A DNA stretch of 64,000 bases from Planctomycetaceae bacterium (GTDB lineage: Bacteria; Planctomycetota; Planctomycetia; Gemmatales; Gemmataceae), in assembly GCA_013823135.1 (NCBI GenBank), contig PNLP01000008.1:1-64000 (forward strand). Direction: 5' to 3'. Shown piece by piece: positions 8,671 to 18,677 of the stretch. The position numbers and the translations under genes were made by a program. Every line of letters begins with the position of its first letter. Positions within the stretch are counted from its first letter, which is position 1. A model generated the notes under the pieces. It searched no databases, was not told the origin of the DNA, and saw only the letters and a list, made by a program, of their open reading frames with translations.

Positions 8671-9459
8671 TCAAGCGATTGCCGAACTTACCGAAGCATG
8701 GTCAGCACTGCTAACCTCGTCGGGCATCGACTCGGTGTAACTGGCGAGTGCAACGACACCGTCGCGAATAGTGAGGTAGTGGCAAGGCTTCTCAGTCCAG
8801 CAACCGCTGTTGAAATAGTGGACCGTGCCACTTGTGTTCGCGACCGGGTGGTGAGTGTGTCCGCAACAAACCACGTGGCATCCTCGCTTGATCGCGTACC
8901 GAATCGAGTCCGCTTCGATCTTCTGCGCACAACGGAGGAAGGTCTTGCTATTCCGCTTGGCGAACTTCGCGAAGGTGTGCGACTTGTCAATCTTCTGGAG
9001 ACCGTTGTATACGCGGTCGGCAATCCATGTGAAGAATGGATAGCGGGAGATGAACTCGTCGAACCGGTGTCCGTGCAGTAAGAGGACCTTCCGTCCGCCA
9101 CTCTCTACCACAATCTCGTCGGCGCATTCGACGCCCAGCAAGTGGGATACTATCTCTGCCGGGCCGTCATGGTTGCCGTTAATCCAGATGACCTCGATTT
9201 CGTCGGAGAGTTTCCGAAGCTCAGACAAAATCCCCCAGTGGTGTTTCTTGAGCCGGCGAAAGTCGATGGAATCGAACACGTCACCGTTGAGAATCAACCG
9301 CTTCGTTAAGGTGAAACCCCGGCGGATCGACGCCAAGAAGTGAACCAGATATTTTGCCTGGCAATTGTCACTTCCCAGGTGGATGTCTGAGATGACGAGA
9401 GCATCAAACACGGCTTCTCCATCTGGTGGGATGGCTTCCCTAGTGTTGTAATAGCCCAC
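8671..9459 (-). CDS. LpxH-like metallophosphoesterase
   Basis: A 262-residue calcineurin-type phosphoesterase. Metal ligands are all present: SDIHLGS, LNGDVFD, NGNHD, LLHGHRFD and CCGHTHHP. The spacing and the pattern after the first motif match the UDP-2,3-diacylglucosamine diphosphatase-like branch, which cleaves UDP-diacyl-GlcN to lipid X in lipid A synthesis; proteins of this branch may have other nucleotide substrates. It probably works at the inner face of the cytoplasmic membrane. The start is GTG at 9459. It is convergent with the MFS gene. Confidence 0.85.
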   Translation of the reverse strand: MGYYNTREAIPPDGEAVFDALVISDIHLGSDNCQAKYLVHFLASIRRGFTLTKRLILNGDVFDSIDFRRLKKHHWGILSELRKLSDEIEVIWINGNHDGPAEIVSHLLGVECADEIVVESGGRKVLLLHGHRFDEFISRYPFFTWIADRVYNGLQKIDKSHTFAKFAKRNSKTFLRCAQKIEADSIRYAIKRGCHVVCCGHTHHPVANTSGTVHYFNSGCWTEKPCHYLTIRDGVVALASYTESMPDEVSSADHASVSSAIA

Positions 9460-9866
9460 GCATTTTCAGATTTGGTGTGAGAGATATGAAGACACAACAT
9501 TTTGCCGATTGATCCACTCTAATGCTGCTGCTAACCCACACTCCTTACCATGCGGACAACACGGGACGAATGTGGCCCACAAGATGGAATCCATGTCGGA
9601 TTCCCGGACACGAATCCAGAGCCTGTGGCGAAAAATCCGGCACAAACTGTTGCCCTCCCGGAATTCGTCGCGTAATATCCTAACGTCCCGCCGGGTGGTA
9701 GTTGTGGTGAATGGGCGACGCCGCAGCAGCCTCCGGCGGGATACTTTTTGCCTCTCTTCACATCACATTTTTCGGTATCACACAAATTCAAGCTGCCTTT
9801 CTCCTGTGGAATTCAGCCATTCTGTGGTAATTTGTTGATAATCCTGTACGCAACCTACAATTCGCT
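9460..9866. other. Intergenic stretch with a long-range inverted repeat
   Basis: No gene is supported in these 407 bp. The arms TCCCGCCGG (9686-9694) and CCGGCGGGA (9733-9741) form a perfect 9-bp inverted repeat with a 38-nt interval, followed by a run of five T (TACTTTTTG). On the plus strand this could terminate transcripts entering from the left; it could also be a regulatory site of the large gene at 9867. The 120 bp before 9867 are comparatively AT-rich and probably hold its promoter. Confidence 0.4.
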
Positions 9867-12800
9867 ATGCCCGCGCTGTTCTTCCCAAATCTGAACGCGC
9901 TCCGAATCGCTCTTGTGAGCGGTCTTGTCCCCATCGAAATTAGCCAAAGTCCTACGGATGCAGGCTTTGATCGTCACGGTCGCCTGTGGCTTGAGACAGT
10001 CGAGTCGATGCCGCGGGAAGCACTAGCTGCACTCGCGAGAGTCGGCGTACAAGCTCTTGGGGACGCGGGGGTACCGACCAAGTCTGTTTCATGTTGGGCG
10101 GAACTCCTTCCCTTACAACCCGAAGATGAGTTCTTCACCGGGCCTACTCTATTCTTGGTTCCCAGCAAGCAACTCCCGCGTTTTGTCGCGAAACTTCGTC
10201 GAAACTCTCGTGGCCCCGTAGGAGTTTCGCTCCAGGAGACTGGCGAATCAGACATTGGCTGGGTAACGGCAGTGCAGCCGCCGACAGAGCTCCTCGTCGA
10301 AGCTAATGAGCCAATCTGCCCGTTTGAAGCCTTCACTCAGCAGGCTCCGCGAGTTTGGGTTCAACACGGATGGCGGCACCCTGCCCCTGACCACCTTGCG
10401 ATTCTGGAGAACTGCGTTCTCTTGGTGCGGCCGCCTCGATCAGTTGTTGCAATCCCATCGGAACTCCCCCGACACGAGTTCGACGAACTTGCCCTCTCTG
10501 CCGTTCCTTGCCCAACAGCGGGTGCTCCTCCGCGCCCGCCGGTCGTTAGCGTGCGGATCACGCTTGCAGTCCGACCCACATCGGAGCGGGAGACGTTGTG
10601 GGTGTTGAGCGAGGCACATCAGGCGGAATTCTGGGTATCCTGCGCGGCTGCCGACGCTGCCCTGAGTGCCAGGCTCGAAGCCGCCCTCGTATCGTCCGGA
10701 TCGGACAACCGACTTGTGGTCCGGATCGCGGGTAAGCGACCAACAGCAACGCTATCGTTTCCGGTCGCAGGGTATTGCCCCGATCCGCGGGTTCCTGGGC
10801 TCTTTGTTCCGACCGACCGAGTCATTCGACCAATCCTTCGAGTTCGAGAGCTGGCTCGTGAGCTGGGCACAAAGGCAGGGACAGTTGTTTGGCTTGAGAA
10901 CAGCTCTGACTTCGGCGTGGTACCTCACTCCGTTTCCGAGTTCTCATTCCGCCCCGTGACAGAATTGCTGGAATACCAAACCCCAAGTGCCACCCAGCTT
11001 CACACTTTACCACGAACCGACATTTTCCCGCTTGAACGATTCGTAGTTGCGAACGACCTACTTGTGGTTCCCGAGGCCCAACCAACTACACCGGCCGCTC
11101 CTGAGGAGGCAACAGCTGTTCAGGATGCGGCCCTTTTGACAGAGGAGTCTGGCTGGCTCCGTCGTTCGTTCCAGAAGCTTGTGTCGAAACTGGTACCCCC
11201 GCGTGGAACTGAAGATTTTCAGGAGAACCCGCCCGAGGAGCAGGCTCCCGCTCCCCAGTTGGTTGGGGAACGCGTCGTACGGAAACTCGCCTCGCCGGAT
11301 GCTTTGCTCCACGGTCACGACTGGACCGCGAGACGCCAGAACCTGGAATCGCGGCTCTTCATCGACCTGCCTCGACTTGGCCCAACCGGGCGAGCCGAGC
11401 GGTGGTCGGAACTTGCAGGAGTGTACTCAGCAACTGGAAACGCAACTGACGCGGCAGTCTGTTGGATGAACGCTGTCTGGGAATCCACGACTCCATCGCC
11501 TACCTGGCTCGAGCAATGGTTGCTGGCAGAGTCCCGGTCGGCCAAACTGACGGACACCACGGGCGGTCTAGAACGTTGGCTTAGCGAACCTGGGCGTCCT
11601 GGCGTTGGTCGCGTTGTGGCTGCCTACACGGCTACGCTTGGGTTGACGCCCAACCCACCGCCCGAGTTCCTGGCCGCGTTGCCGCGATTGCTCGCCTTCT
11701 TGGAACTTCACTTCGACGACATCCCAGTCCGTGGTTCCTGGCTGGCCCGCTACGCCGCGGCGCGGGTTTGCGATGGCGATGCACTGGGGTTGGCCCGCTG
11801 GCGTGACCGCGTCCTTGCCCGGTTGGCTGAACGTGGTCCAGGTCTCGACCTGGATGAACCGTCGTTTTTGCGATTTCACGGCACGGCATCCGCTGAGCGG
11901 TTTCAGGCCGCTCGCGAGTGGGTCGGCCGCGTGAGAGAGCCGGCGCTGGGCTGGATTCAAAAAATGGCTGGTGGGAAACTCCGCTGGGCGGGGCTCGACG
12001 CCGAGACCGATTGCACGGCTGCCTACGCCCAGTTCATGTTGGCCTGGGGGCTCGGGTGCCTGGGCGAACGTACCCGTGCGAAAGACTGGGCCGCACGCGC
12101 CCGGAAGGTCGTTTCGCGTGTCACCGGCCCAGGAGTTGATTCCGCGGCACATGCGGTTCTTGGAGACCTGTTCCTGCTCCGCGTCCGTGATGCCCAGGAA
12201 GGCCGCTCTGCAAAGCCCGGTTTGCCGCTCGAACTCCAGACCCGGCTGGAAGCGTTACCCGAACTTGCTCGCTTTGCGGTGGATCGGCTGCGCGAACACT
12301 CCCAAATCCTCGAACCAGTCGATCGCGTCCGCGCATTTCGGGGGCTCGACCACAAAGCCTTTTGGGGGAATGACGAACTTGGGGAGCGGCTGTTCGTTCT
12401 GACTAGCCGCAACAATCGCCAGCACATCGCGGACGAGGCGAACGAGTTGCTTCGCATCTGCCACGAGAACCCGAGCACCGCGACTGTCCCCCGTGTGATA
12501 TTTACTCTCCTCGATCTGGCCCCGTGGCTCGACAGAACCGCCCTGCCCCGCGTCCTGGATCTGCTTCCCGCGGCGGTGGATTGGAGCGAAGCCTGGCTCG
12601 CCAGCGGAAAATGGAACGATGCGGAACGCTCGAACCGCCTCTTCAGGTATCAGACAAGGATGCTTTCGGCTGGGTTTATTGCGGCGGCTTCGCTGGACCC
12701 CGACATGGCAAGCCCGGTGTCCGATCTGGTGCGCAGGCTTGTTTCGAGCGGCGACCGGATGCGGGGGCCGCTCCTTGCGACTTCGGGGCAGGCGTTCCGG

Positions 12801-13304
12801 GTCCTTCGACAACTCCGACTCGGTGGTACGGCCGAGACGCTCGTCCGATTCCTCGATCCCGGCCAGTCGGGTGTTCGGCGTGATCCGGCTCGGGTGGCGT
12901 TGGCGGCGGGTTGGTACGCTGCGGGGAACGAGGACGCAGGCAACCGGATTCTCGACGAAGCCCGCGAGCGGTTGTTCCTCGGATCGAACGCCGACGCACG
13001 CATTCGCACGCCGCTTGCAGTCGCCTACGCGGAGGCGCTCGGCTTCGCTCCCGCACGCATTGCACATGGTCGGCTCGAAGAAATCTTTCAGCGGTTGGGA
13101 CCGATCGATGTGATGGGCTCGACCAACAGTTACTTCACGCTTCGGCCACTGCAACTGATCGATGCCGTGGTTCGCGCCGTGGTGACCGACGAGTTTGCTC
13201 TGGGTCCATCGGTTCGAGGCTGGCTAGACGACGATGAATTCCTGATTCGCGGGCGCATCCACCGCGATCTCGCCACCGTCCTCCGCGATCAGGAAATCAA
13301 GTGA
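9867..13304 (+). CDS. Very large soluble protein of unknown function
   Basis: A 1145-residue protein with no signal peptide and no membrane helix. The first ~400 residues are beta-rich and consist of several small globular blocks (for example PALFFPNLNALRIAL, and VWLENSSDFGV near residue 345). A low-complexity acidic/Pro linker follows at about 400-470. The C-terminal ~670 residues are almost entirely helical, Trp- and Arg-rich, and resemble irregular TPR-like solenoid repeats. That architecture suggests a scaffold or a regulatory partner of an ATPase. It faintly recalls the bpX-type modules of planctomycetal ternary systems, but I cannot confirm this. No partner genes for such a system lie next to it. 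Codon use and length leave no doubt that it is a real gene. Confidence 0.85.
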   Translation: MPALFFPNLNALRIALVSGLVPIEISQSPTDAGFDRHGRLWLETVESMPREALAALARVGVQALGDAGVPTKSVSCWAELLPLQPEDEFFTGPTLFLVPSKQLPRFVAKLRRNSRGPVGVSLQETGESDIGWVTAVQPPTELLVEANEPICPFEAFTQQAPRVWVQHGWRHPAPDHLAILENCVLLVRPPRSVVAIPSELPRHEFDELALSAVPCPTAGAPPRPPVVSVRITLAVRPTSERETLWVLSEAHQAEFWVSCAAADAALSARLEAALVSSGSDNRLVVRIAGKRPTATLSFPVAGYCPDPRVPGLFVPTDRVIRPILRVRELARELGTKAGTVVWLENSSDFGVVPHSVSEFSFRPVTELLEYQTPSATQLHTLPRTDIFPLERFVVANDLLVVPEAQPTTPAAPEEATAVQDAALLTEESGWLRRSFQKLVSKLVPPRGTEDFQENPPEEQAPAPQLVGERVVRKLASPDALLHGHDWTARRQNLESRLFIDLPRLGPTGRAERWSELAGVYSATGNATDAAVCWMNAVWESTTPSPTWLEQWLLAESRSAKLTDTTGGLERWLSEPGRPGVGRVVAAYTATLGLTPNPPPEFLAALPRLLAFLELHFDDIPVRGSWLARYAAARVCDGDALGLARWRDRVLARLAERGPGLDLDEPSFLRFHGTASAERFQAAREWVGRVREPALGWIQKMAGGKLRWAGLDAETDCTAAYAQFMLAWGLGCLGERTRAKDWAARARKVVSRVTGPGVDSAAHAVLGDLFLLRVRDAQEGRSAKPGLPLELQTRLEALPELARFAVDRLREHSQILEPVDRVRAFRGLDHKAFWGNDELGERLFVLTSRNNRQHIADEANELLRICHENPSTATVPRVIFTLLDLAPWLDRTALPRVLDLLPAAVDWSEAWLASGKWNDAERSNRLFRYQTRMLSAGFIAAASLDPDMASPVSDLVRRLVSSGDRMRGPLLATSGQAFRVLRQLRLGGTAETLVRFLDPGQSGVRRDPARVALAAGWYAAGNEDAGNRILDEARERLFLGSNADARIRTPLAVAYAEALGFAPARIAHGRLEEIFQRLGPIDVMGSTNSYFTLRPLQLIDAVVRAVVTDEFALGPSVRGWLDDDEFLIRGRIHRDLATVLRDQEIK

Positions 13305-13312
13305 TAAGGGCC

Positions 13313-14719
13313 TCACTTCACCTGTTTCATCAAGCCTGCCAGGGTCTTCTCGATCTCCTCAGACGACTTGACACCAAGGAAACTCGAACGAGCACGCCAG
13401 GTCTCGTAACCGCCGACGGCGTGCTGTGCCGGAGTCGGAAGATAGCCAAAATACCCGTTCGCGAGCGACACCACACACGTTGGCTTGAACGGGCTGTCCT
13501 TCTTGATCGATAGCCCAATCTCTGTGAACACTTCGCAAGGGATACAGACAATCGCGAGGTCTCCGACACGCAGCACCTGAAGCGGCACAGACACCTTGTC
13601 CGGGTAAGCCATCATCTTCATGGTCTCTCGGGCGTAGACCTCTTCAGCACCCTTCAACTCGCGATCCTTGACCTTCGCCAGAACTACCTCGGCCCTCTTG
13701 ATGTCGTGTATGGTGGGTTTGCGGACGGGCAGTTCGACGACCGCCCCAGCACTCTGGAGTCGGACATCGGAGAGGTAATCGGCTTTCTCCAGCGCTTTCA
13801 TCGCGGCGTCAGCAACGGCTTCAGCCACCAGCCGTGATCGCTCACCGGGCTTCAACTTCGGGGCGGCTTCCTTGAAGTTGATGTTGTTCACATCGCCGCT
13901 GGTCCCGTTTGATAACATCCCCACGAACGCCGGTCCCGCCTTGAGTTTCTGCCCGATGACCTCCGCGAAGACGCCGAAGTAATCGGCCGACAAAAGGGGC
14001 ATGTCGCCGACGTAGTGAAGCGAATAGTTCGCATAGAGTGCCAGCGGTTTGTCATCGGCCGTGCGAATCGAGAGCACGGTCACGCTCGGGTCGGTCGGTC
14101 CTGCAGGCTCATCCAGATCCGCGCTCTGGCGTGGTGGGTTCATCTTCACTTTGTCGCTGGACCCGCCGAATGCATCCGTGTTCAGAACACCAGCCTTCAT
14201 CCTCCACCGGCGGTTGAACACCTGGTTCGGCTCGTGCCCCACCGCCCACGCTGCTTTCGCAGGGGCGAGGTTCGCGTGGGCCTTCTCGATGCCCGCTGCA
14301 ATCTTCTCGGTGAGAAACGCGATGTAGTTGGCGTCGGGATCGCTTTGGAAAACGCCAGCAACCGAAGGAGCAGTGTGCGTGTGCGTTGCGGAGATGAGAA
14401 TGTTCGAAGCCGGGATGCCGGTCTTCTTCTCGGCGATTGCTTTCGCCGCATCAAGGAGTTCTCGCGGAATCATGCAGCTATCGACGACCACGATGGCCAG
14501 TTTCGTCTTGCCGTCGTCCAGAACGAGGCAACGTGCATGAAGTGGATCGTGGGCCGATGTGGCCTTGCGATCGGAGAAGCCGCCGTTCACCGAGACCGGG
14601 AACTTCTCAGGAGTAACATCCTGCGCAAACGCACCTGCTCGCAGCACGGCCTTGGGCTGCTCTGCGAGCGCGGGGATGCCTGTAAGCAACAACAGAACGA
14701 GTGAGAGGAATCGCGGCAT
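13313..14719 (-). CDS. Neutral/alkaline ceramidase-like hydrolase, secreted
   Basis: From ATG 14719 the protein has 468 residues. The longer frame upstream has no convincing ribosome site, whereas ATG 14719 follows CCGAGG and starts the signal peptide MPRFLSLVLLLLTG (cut after ALA). The mature part is the neutral/alkaline non-lysosomal ceramidase domain: RAGAFAQDVTP, HDPLHARCLVLDDG, the zinc-site SATHTHTAPS, GTSGDVNN and the C-terminal FLGVKSSEEIEK. Members hydrolyse N-acyl sphingosines or other amides; in planctomycetes the physiological substrate is unknown. The C-terminal immunoglobulin-like half of animal ceramidases is absent. It acts in the periplasm and is convergent with the large unknown gene. 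Confidence 0.88.
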   Translation of the reverse strand: MPRFLSLVLLLLTGIPALAEQPKAVLRAGAFAQDVTPEKFPVSVNGGFSDRKATSAHDPLHARCLVLDDGKTKLAIVVVDSCMIPRELLDAAKAIAEKKTGIPASNILISATHTHTAPSVAGVFQSDPDANYIAFLTEKIAAGIEKAHANLAPAKAAWAVGHEPNQVFNRRWRMKAGVLNTDAFGGSSDKVKMNPPRQSADLDEPAGPTDPSVTVLSIRTADDKPLALYANYSLHYVGDMPLLSADYFGVFAEVIGQKLKAGPAFVGMLSNGTSGDVNNINFKEAAPKLKPGERSRLVAEAVADAAMKALEKADYLSDVRLQSAGAVVELPVRKPTIHDIKRAEVVLAKVKDRELKGAEEVYARETMKMMAYPDKVSVPLQVLRVGDLAIVCIPCEVFTEIGLSIKKDSPFKPTCVVSLANGYFGYLPTPAQHAVGGYETWRARSSFLGVKSSEEIEKTLAGLMKQVK

Positions 14720-15041
14720 GTGAGCCTCGGGGTGAGCAGACAGCCTGAACTCGTGGCATTCTACCGTACTCATCGCGAAGGGGTGCCACAGGATTCCCGA
14801 ACGGAAAATGTGCGGATGCATTTGCTTTCTTGCGGTTCGTTGCTCAGAATTGGACTAATGAACAGTATTGTTCAGTTTCAATTCTCGCCTTGATTTCGGA
14901 CGCGCGACACACAGCGGCCTGTAACGAGCAAGACAAGTTCCTCTGCAGCCATGTCTCTCGAACTGCAAAAATCCTGGTCTTCGCTCAGAACCAATGGGCG
15001 CGGTATAACAGTCCTACTTTCCACATCCCACGGACTTAACG

Positions 15042-15947
15042 ATGCACATTCAGGACATCTTCGCCAAACATAAGACGACGTTCAGCTTCGAATTCTTCCC
15101 GCCGAACACCGATGCGGCGAGCGAGGAATTGTTCCGGAACATCGCGTCGCTTCAGGAACTGCAACCGTCGTTCGTTTCGGTCACCTACGGGGCCGGCGGC
15201 TCGACCCGCGACCGCACCCACGACCTGATCGTTCGCATTCAGCGCGAGACGGACCTCGTCGCCGTGTCGCACCTCACGTGCGTCTGCCACAACCTTCAAG
15301 AGATGACCGCGATCCTTGATCGCTACGCTTCGAGCGGGATCATGAACATCCTCGCGCTCAGCGGCGATCCGCCCCGCACAATGGCAAACTACGATCGCGG
15401 TCAGGACGCTTTCCGGTACGCAGAAGAACTCGTTCGGTTTATTCGCAGCCGCGAGAACGCACCGGACCCGCGCGGCTTTGGCATCGGTGTCGCGGGCTTC
15501 CCCGAAGGTCACCCGGGTTGCCCGAACCGGCTACAGGAAATGGACTACCTCAAACAAAAGGTGGACGCCGGGGCCGACTACATCTGCACGCAACTGTTCT
15601 TCGAGAACCGCGACTTCTACGACTTCCGCGAACGGTGCGAACTCGCCGGCATCAAGATCCCGATCATCGCGGGCATCATGCCGATCGGCACGAAGGCGGG
15701 GATGATCCGAATGGCCCAACTCGCACTCGGGGCGCACATCCCCGCGAAACTGCTGCGGGCCGTGAGCCGCTGTGCCGACGATGCAGCCATCGCCCGAGTG
15801 GGAACGAGTTGGGCAACAGAGCAGTGCGCCGACTTGCTCCACAACAACGTTCGCGGCATTCACTTTTACACGCTGAACAAGTCCGACGTGACGCGGCAAA
15901 TCTACCAGAATCTCGGCGTCGCCAACTCTGAGGGGCTCCGGGCGTGA
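15042..15947 (+). CDS. metF: 5,10-methylenetetrahydrofolate reductase
   Basis: A 301-residue flavoprotein of usual length that reduces 5,10-methylene-THF to 5-methyl-THF, the methyl donor for methionine synthesis. Family hallmarks are FSFEFFPPNTD with the catalytic Glu, VTYGAGGSTRDRT, ALSGDPP, IGVAGFPEGHP, the segment from KVDAGADYICTQLFF, and IIAGIMPI. A TATAAC box just upstream (about 15004) may be its -10 element. No other methionine gene is adjacent. A hairpin follows the stop codon. Confidence 0.97.
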   Translation: MHIQDIFAKHKTTFSFEFFPPNTDAASEELFRNIASLQELQPSFVSVTYGAGGSTRDRTHDLIVRIQRETDLVAVSHLTCVCHNLQEMTAILDRYASSGIMNILALSGDPPRTMANYDRGQDAFRYAEELVRFIRSRENAPDPRGFGIGVAGFPEGHPGCPNRLQEMDYLKQKVDAGADYICTQLFFENRDFYDFRERCELAGIKIPIIAGIMPIGTKAGMIRMAQLALGAHIPAKLLRAVSRCADDAAIARVGTSWATEQCADLLHNNVRGIHFYTLNKSDVTRQIYQNLGVANSEGLRA

Positions 15948-15955
15948 CTACCGAA

Positions 15956-15979
15956 AGCCACCCGGATGCCGCGGTGGCT
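15956..15979 (+). terminator. Terminator-like hairpin after metF
   Basis: The arms AGCCACC (15956-15962) and GGTGGCT (15973-15979) pair perfectly across a 10-nt interval, starting 8 bp after the metF stop. Only a pyrimidine stretch follows, not a clean T run, so termination efficiency is uncertain. Confidence 0.5.
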
Positions 15980-16000
15980 CTTCCCTAAGTGGGCACAACC

Positions 16001-17677
16001 ATGCGTACTTTCTTCGCAATCGCGTTCATTTCGTGTGCTCTCGCGTTGCCATCAGTAGCACAGCCCCCCAAGGCCGAACAGGTCGAGTCGAAGGGCGGAG
16101 TGGTGGTGTGCGTGTCGCCCCCGGCCGCGGAAGTGGGCCTGGCCATCCTCAAGAAGGGCGGGAATGCGGTCGATGCCGCGGTGGCGGTGGCGTTCGCGAT
16201 GGCAGTCACCTGGCCCGAGGCCGGGAACATCGGTGGTGGTGGCTTCATGATGGTCGCACCTCTTGGAAAGGATGTGCGTTGCATCGAGTACCGCGAAACG
16301 GCACCCGCGAGTGCGAAGGCCGACCTCTTCGCCGATGGCACCGTTGGCGCGCTCGATCACAAGGCCGCCGGCGTGCCGGGGACTGTTCGCGGGCTCGCAC
16401 TGGCACACGCGAAGTACGGGAAACTCCCGTGGGCCGACGTCGTGCTTCCTGCCGTGAAACTCGCCGAGGACGGCTTCGTCGTGAATGCGGTTCTTGCTGG
16501 TGGGTTGAACAAGGTGCTCGCCGACGCGAAGACCACCAACGCGGAGTTCCGCAAGCTGTATGGCAAGGCCGGCAACGAGGAATGGGCCAGTGGGGACAAA
16601 CTCGTGCTGAAGGATCTCGGCAAGACGCTCCGCATCATTGCGAACAAGGGGGCAGACGCCTTCTACACAGGTGAACTGGCAGAGTTGCTCGAAAAGGAGA
16701 TGAAGGCTCGCGGCGGGCTCATCACCAAGGCGGACCTCGCAGCATACAAGGCAAACGACCGCGCTCCGATCCGCACCACTTACCGCGGGTTCGATGTCTA
16801 CGGCCCACCCCCGCCAAGTTCGGGCGGGCTGTGCATCGCACAGATGCTGAACGTTTTGGAGAACTACGACCTGAAGAAACTCGGGCGGTGGAACGTGGAG
16901 ACGAACCACCTGATAATCGAAGCGATGAAGTGGACGTATGCCGACCGAGCGCGATACATCGGCGACGCGGACTTCGTGAAGATCCCCGACTCGTTCCTGG
17001 ATCGCGCCTACGCCAAGAAGATCAGCGAGAAAATCGACGCCAAGCACGCCACGCCCAGCGAGAAGGTCGCACCCGAGATCGTTCTCGACAAGGAGAGCGA
17101 CTCGACCACACACTTCTCGATCATCGACAAGGACGGCATGGCCGTGAGCAACACCTACACGCTAGAGAACAGCTACGGCAATCGGGTTGTGGTTCCGGGT
17201 GCGGGGTACATCCTCAACAACGAGATGACGGACTTCAACCCAAAGCCTGGATTCACCACGACGAAGGGACAGATCGGCACCAAACCGAACCGGATCGAGC
17301 CGGGCAAACGGATGCTCAGTTCCATGACCCCCGTGATTGTGCTGAAAGATGGCAAGCCGGTTCTCGTCACAGGAAGCCCCGGCGGCCGCACGATCATCAA
17401 CACTGTGCTGTGCATCGTGCTGAATGTGATCGAGTTCGACATGTCAGTGCAAGACGCCGTCACGGCACCGCGAACGCACCATCAGTGGTTCCCTGACGTG
17501 GCAATGTTCGAGGGTGTCGGTCAGCATCCCAAGTTGGTGGCCGAACTCAAGCAGATGGGGCACACCATCTCGGAACGCCGTCAGGGTGACGGTCATTCGG
17601 TTGGGATTGATGCGATGACGGGCGTGCGGACCGGAGTAGCCGACAAGCGACTTGATGGAAAAGCCGTTGGAGAATGA
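16001..17677 (+). CDS. ggt: Gamma-glutamyltransferase, periplasmic
   Basis: From ATG 16001 (a GTG at 15989 is in frame but lacks a ribosome site) the 558-residue precursor has signal peptide MRTFFAIAFISCALALPS. It contains GNAVDAAVAVAFAM, the glutathione-site region GNIGGGGFMM and YRETAP, and the autoprocessing site before the nucleophilic Thr of STTHFSIIDKDGMAVSNTYT. It also has the oxyanion-region NNEMTDF and GSPGGRTIINT. It self-cleaves into large and small subunits, then hydrolyses or transfers the gamma-glutamyl group of glutathione and similar peptides. All catalytic residues are present. It is convergent with the next gene. Confidence 0.96.
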   Translation: MRTFFAIAFISCALALPSVAQPPKAEQVESKGGVVVCVSPPAAEVGLAILKKGGNAVDAAVAVAFAMAVTWPEAGNIGGGGFMMVAPLGKDVRCIEYRETAPASAKADLFADGTVGALDHKAAGVPGTVRGLALAHAKYGKLPWADVVLPAVKLAEDGFVVNAVLAGGLNKVLADAKTTNAEFRKLYGKAGNEEWASGDKLVLKDLGKTLRIIANKGADAFYTGELAELLEKEMKARGGLITKADLAAYKANDRAPIRTTYRGFDVYGPPPPSSGGLCIAQMLNVLENYDLKKLGRWNVETNHLIIEAMKWTYADRARYIGDADFVKIPDSFLDRAYAKKISEKIDAKHATPSEKVAPEIVLDKESDSTTHFSIIDKDGMAVSNTYTLENSYGNRVVVPGAGYILNNEMTDFNPKPGFTTTKGQIGTKPNRIEPGKRMLSSMTPVIVLKDGKPVLVTGSPGGRTIINTVLCIVLNVIEFDMSVQDAVTAPRTHHQWFPDVAMFEGVGQHPKLVAELKQMGHTISERRQGDGHSVGIDAMTGVRTGVADKRLDGKAVGE

Positions 17678-17693
17678 AGCCCGAGTCGAATGG

Positions 17694-18647
17694 TTACAGA
17701 ATCTCGCGGCCCAGCCCCTGCTTCTTGGCCAGTTCGACAACACGTGCGGCAAGTGCGATATCCTCGATTCCGAGGCCGAGCGACTTGAACACGGTGACGT
17801 CCTGCGGCGATCCGCGGCCGGGATACTTACCCATCCAGAGCGGGGCGAAGTCCACGACGTCGCCCCAGTTCAACACCCCAGAATTCAAGGCCGCGACAAA
17901 ATCTCCCGCCTCCGTCTTTGCCTGCTCCTTACTATCCACCACAACAAGCGTCGCCTTGCGAAAGACCTCCAAATCCGCCTCGGCCTTCGTCAAGAAGTTC
18001 GACCCGATTAGGTTCAAGTGCTGTCCGGTACTCACCCATTGGCCCTGGAGAACTGGCTCTCTCGCCGAGGTCGCTGTGATGACCACGTCCATCCCTTGAG
18101 CGGCGTCAGCAGCTTGATCAACCGCCACAACCTCGACTCCGGTTTCAGCAGCGAGTAGCGTGACGAACTCCGATCGCTTTCCCGCATCACGGCCGAAGAC
18201 GCGGACCGACTTCACAGGCAACACTTTGCACATGGCCAGCACCTGAGTTCGGGCCTGTTTGCCGGTGCCGATACAACCGATCGTTGCGGAGTTGGGGCGA
18301 GCGAGTTTCTTGGTGGCGATGCCACTCGCCGCGCCAGTTCTGAACTGGCCGATGAGATCCGCTTCAAGAATTGCCATCATCTCGCCCGTCTTACCATCGT
18401 AGAGCGTGATATGGAAACGTGCTCCCGCTTTCGTGGTCGTATACGCTTTGAAACCCAGGACGCCGAGCGTCTTGGCTGCGGCGGGCAGGACGTGCAGCAT
18501 TGCGAGATCGGTCTGGCACCGCTGCCGGGGGACGTTCATCGCCTCGTCGAGGGCCAGTTTGCGGAACGCGGCCCCGACGGCTTCCAGTGCCAAGTCCATC
18601 GTCAAGACACGCGAGACCTCGGCTTCGGTCAGGTAAAGTACTGGCAT
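17694..18647 (-). CDS. Ornithine cyclodeaminase / alanine dehydrogenase family enzyme
   Basis: A 317-residue cytoplasmic enzyme of the OCD/mu-crystallin family. Visible features are the N-terminal YLTEAEV, the substrate-side QFRTGAASGIATKKLA, the NAD-binding GCIGTGKQA and the ITATSAREPV segment. Family members convert ornithine to proline, dehydrogenate alanine or reduce cyclic ketimines; the exact reaction cannot be read here. It begins 30 bp after the stop of the DUF4340 gene on the same strand, so it could be the last gene of that operon by read-through, although its function suggests no link. Confidence 0.88.
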   Translation of the reverse strand: MPVLYLTEAEVSRVLTMDLALEAVGAAFRKLALDEAMNVPRQRCQTDLAMLHVLPAAAKTLGVLGFKAYTTTKAGARFHITLYDGKTGEMMAILEADLIGQFRTGAASGIATKKLARPNSATIGCIGTGKQARTQVLAMCKVLPVKSVRVFGRDAGKRSEFVTLLAAETGVEVVAVDQAADAAQGMDVVITATSAREPVLQGQWVSTGQHLNLIGSNFLTKAEADLEVFRKATLVVVDSKEQAKTEAGDFVAALNSGVLNWGDVVDFAPLWMGKYPGRGSPQDVTVFKSLGLGIEDIALAARVVELAKKQGLGREIL

Positions 18648-18677
18648 TGCGAGCCTCGCGAGTGAGCGTGAGCGCTT

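Noticed and set aside
16052..17113. 353-codon minus-strand frame across the ggt gene
   Set aside because: The plus strand encodes a complete gamma-glutamyltransferase with all active-site motifs, so the antisense frame is a shadow.
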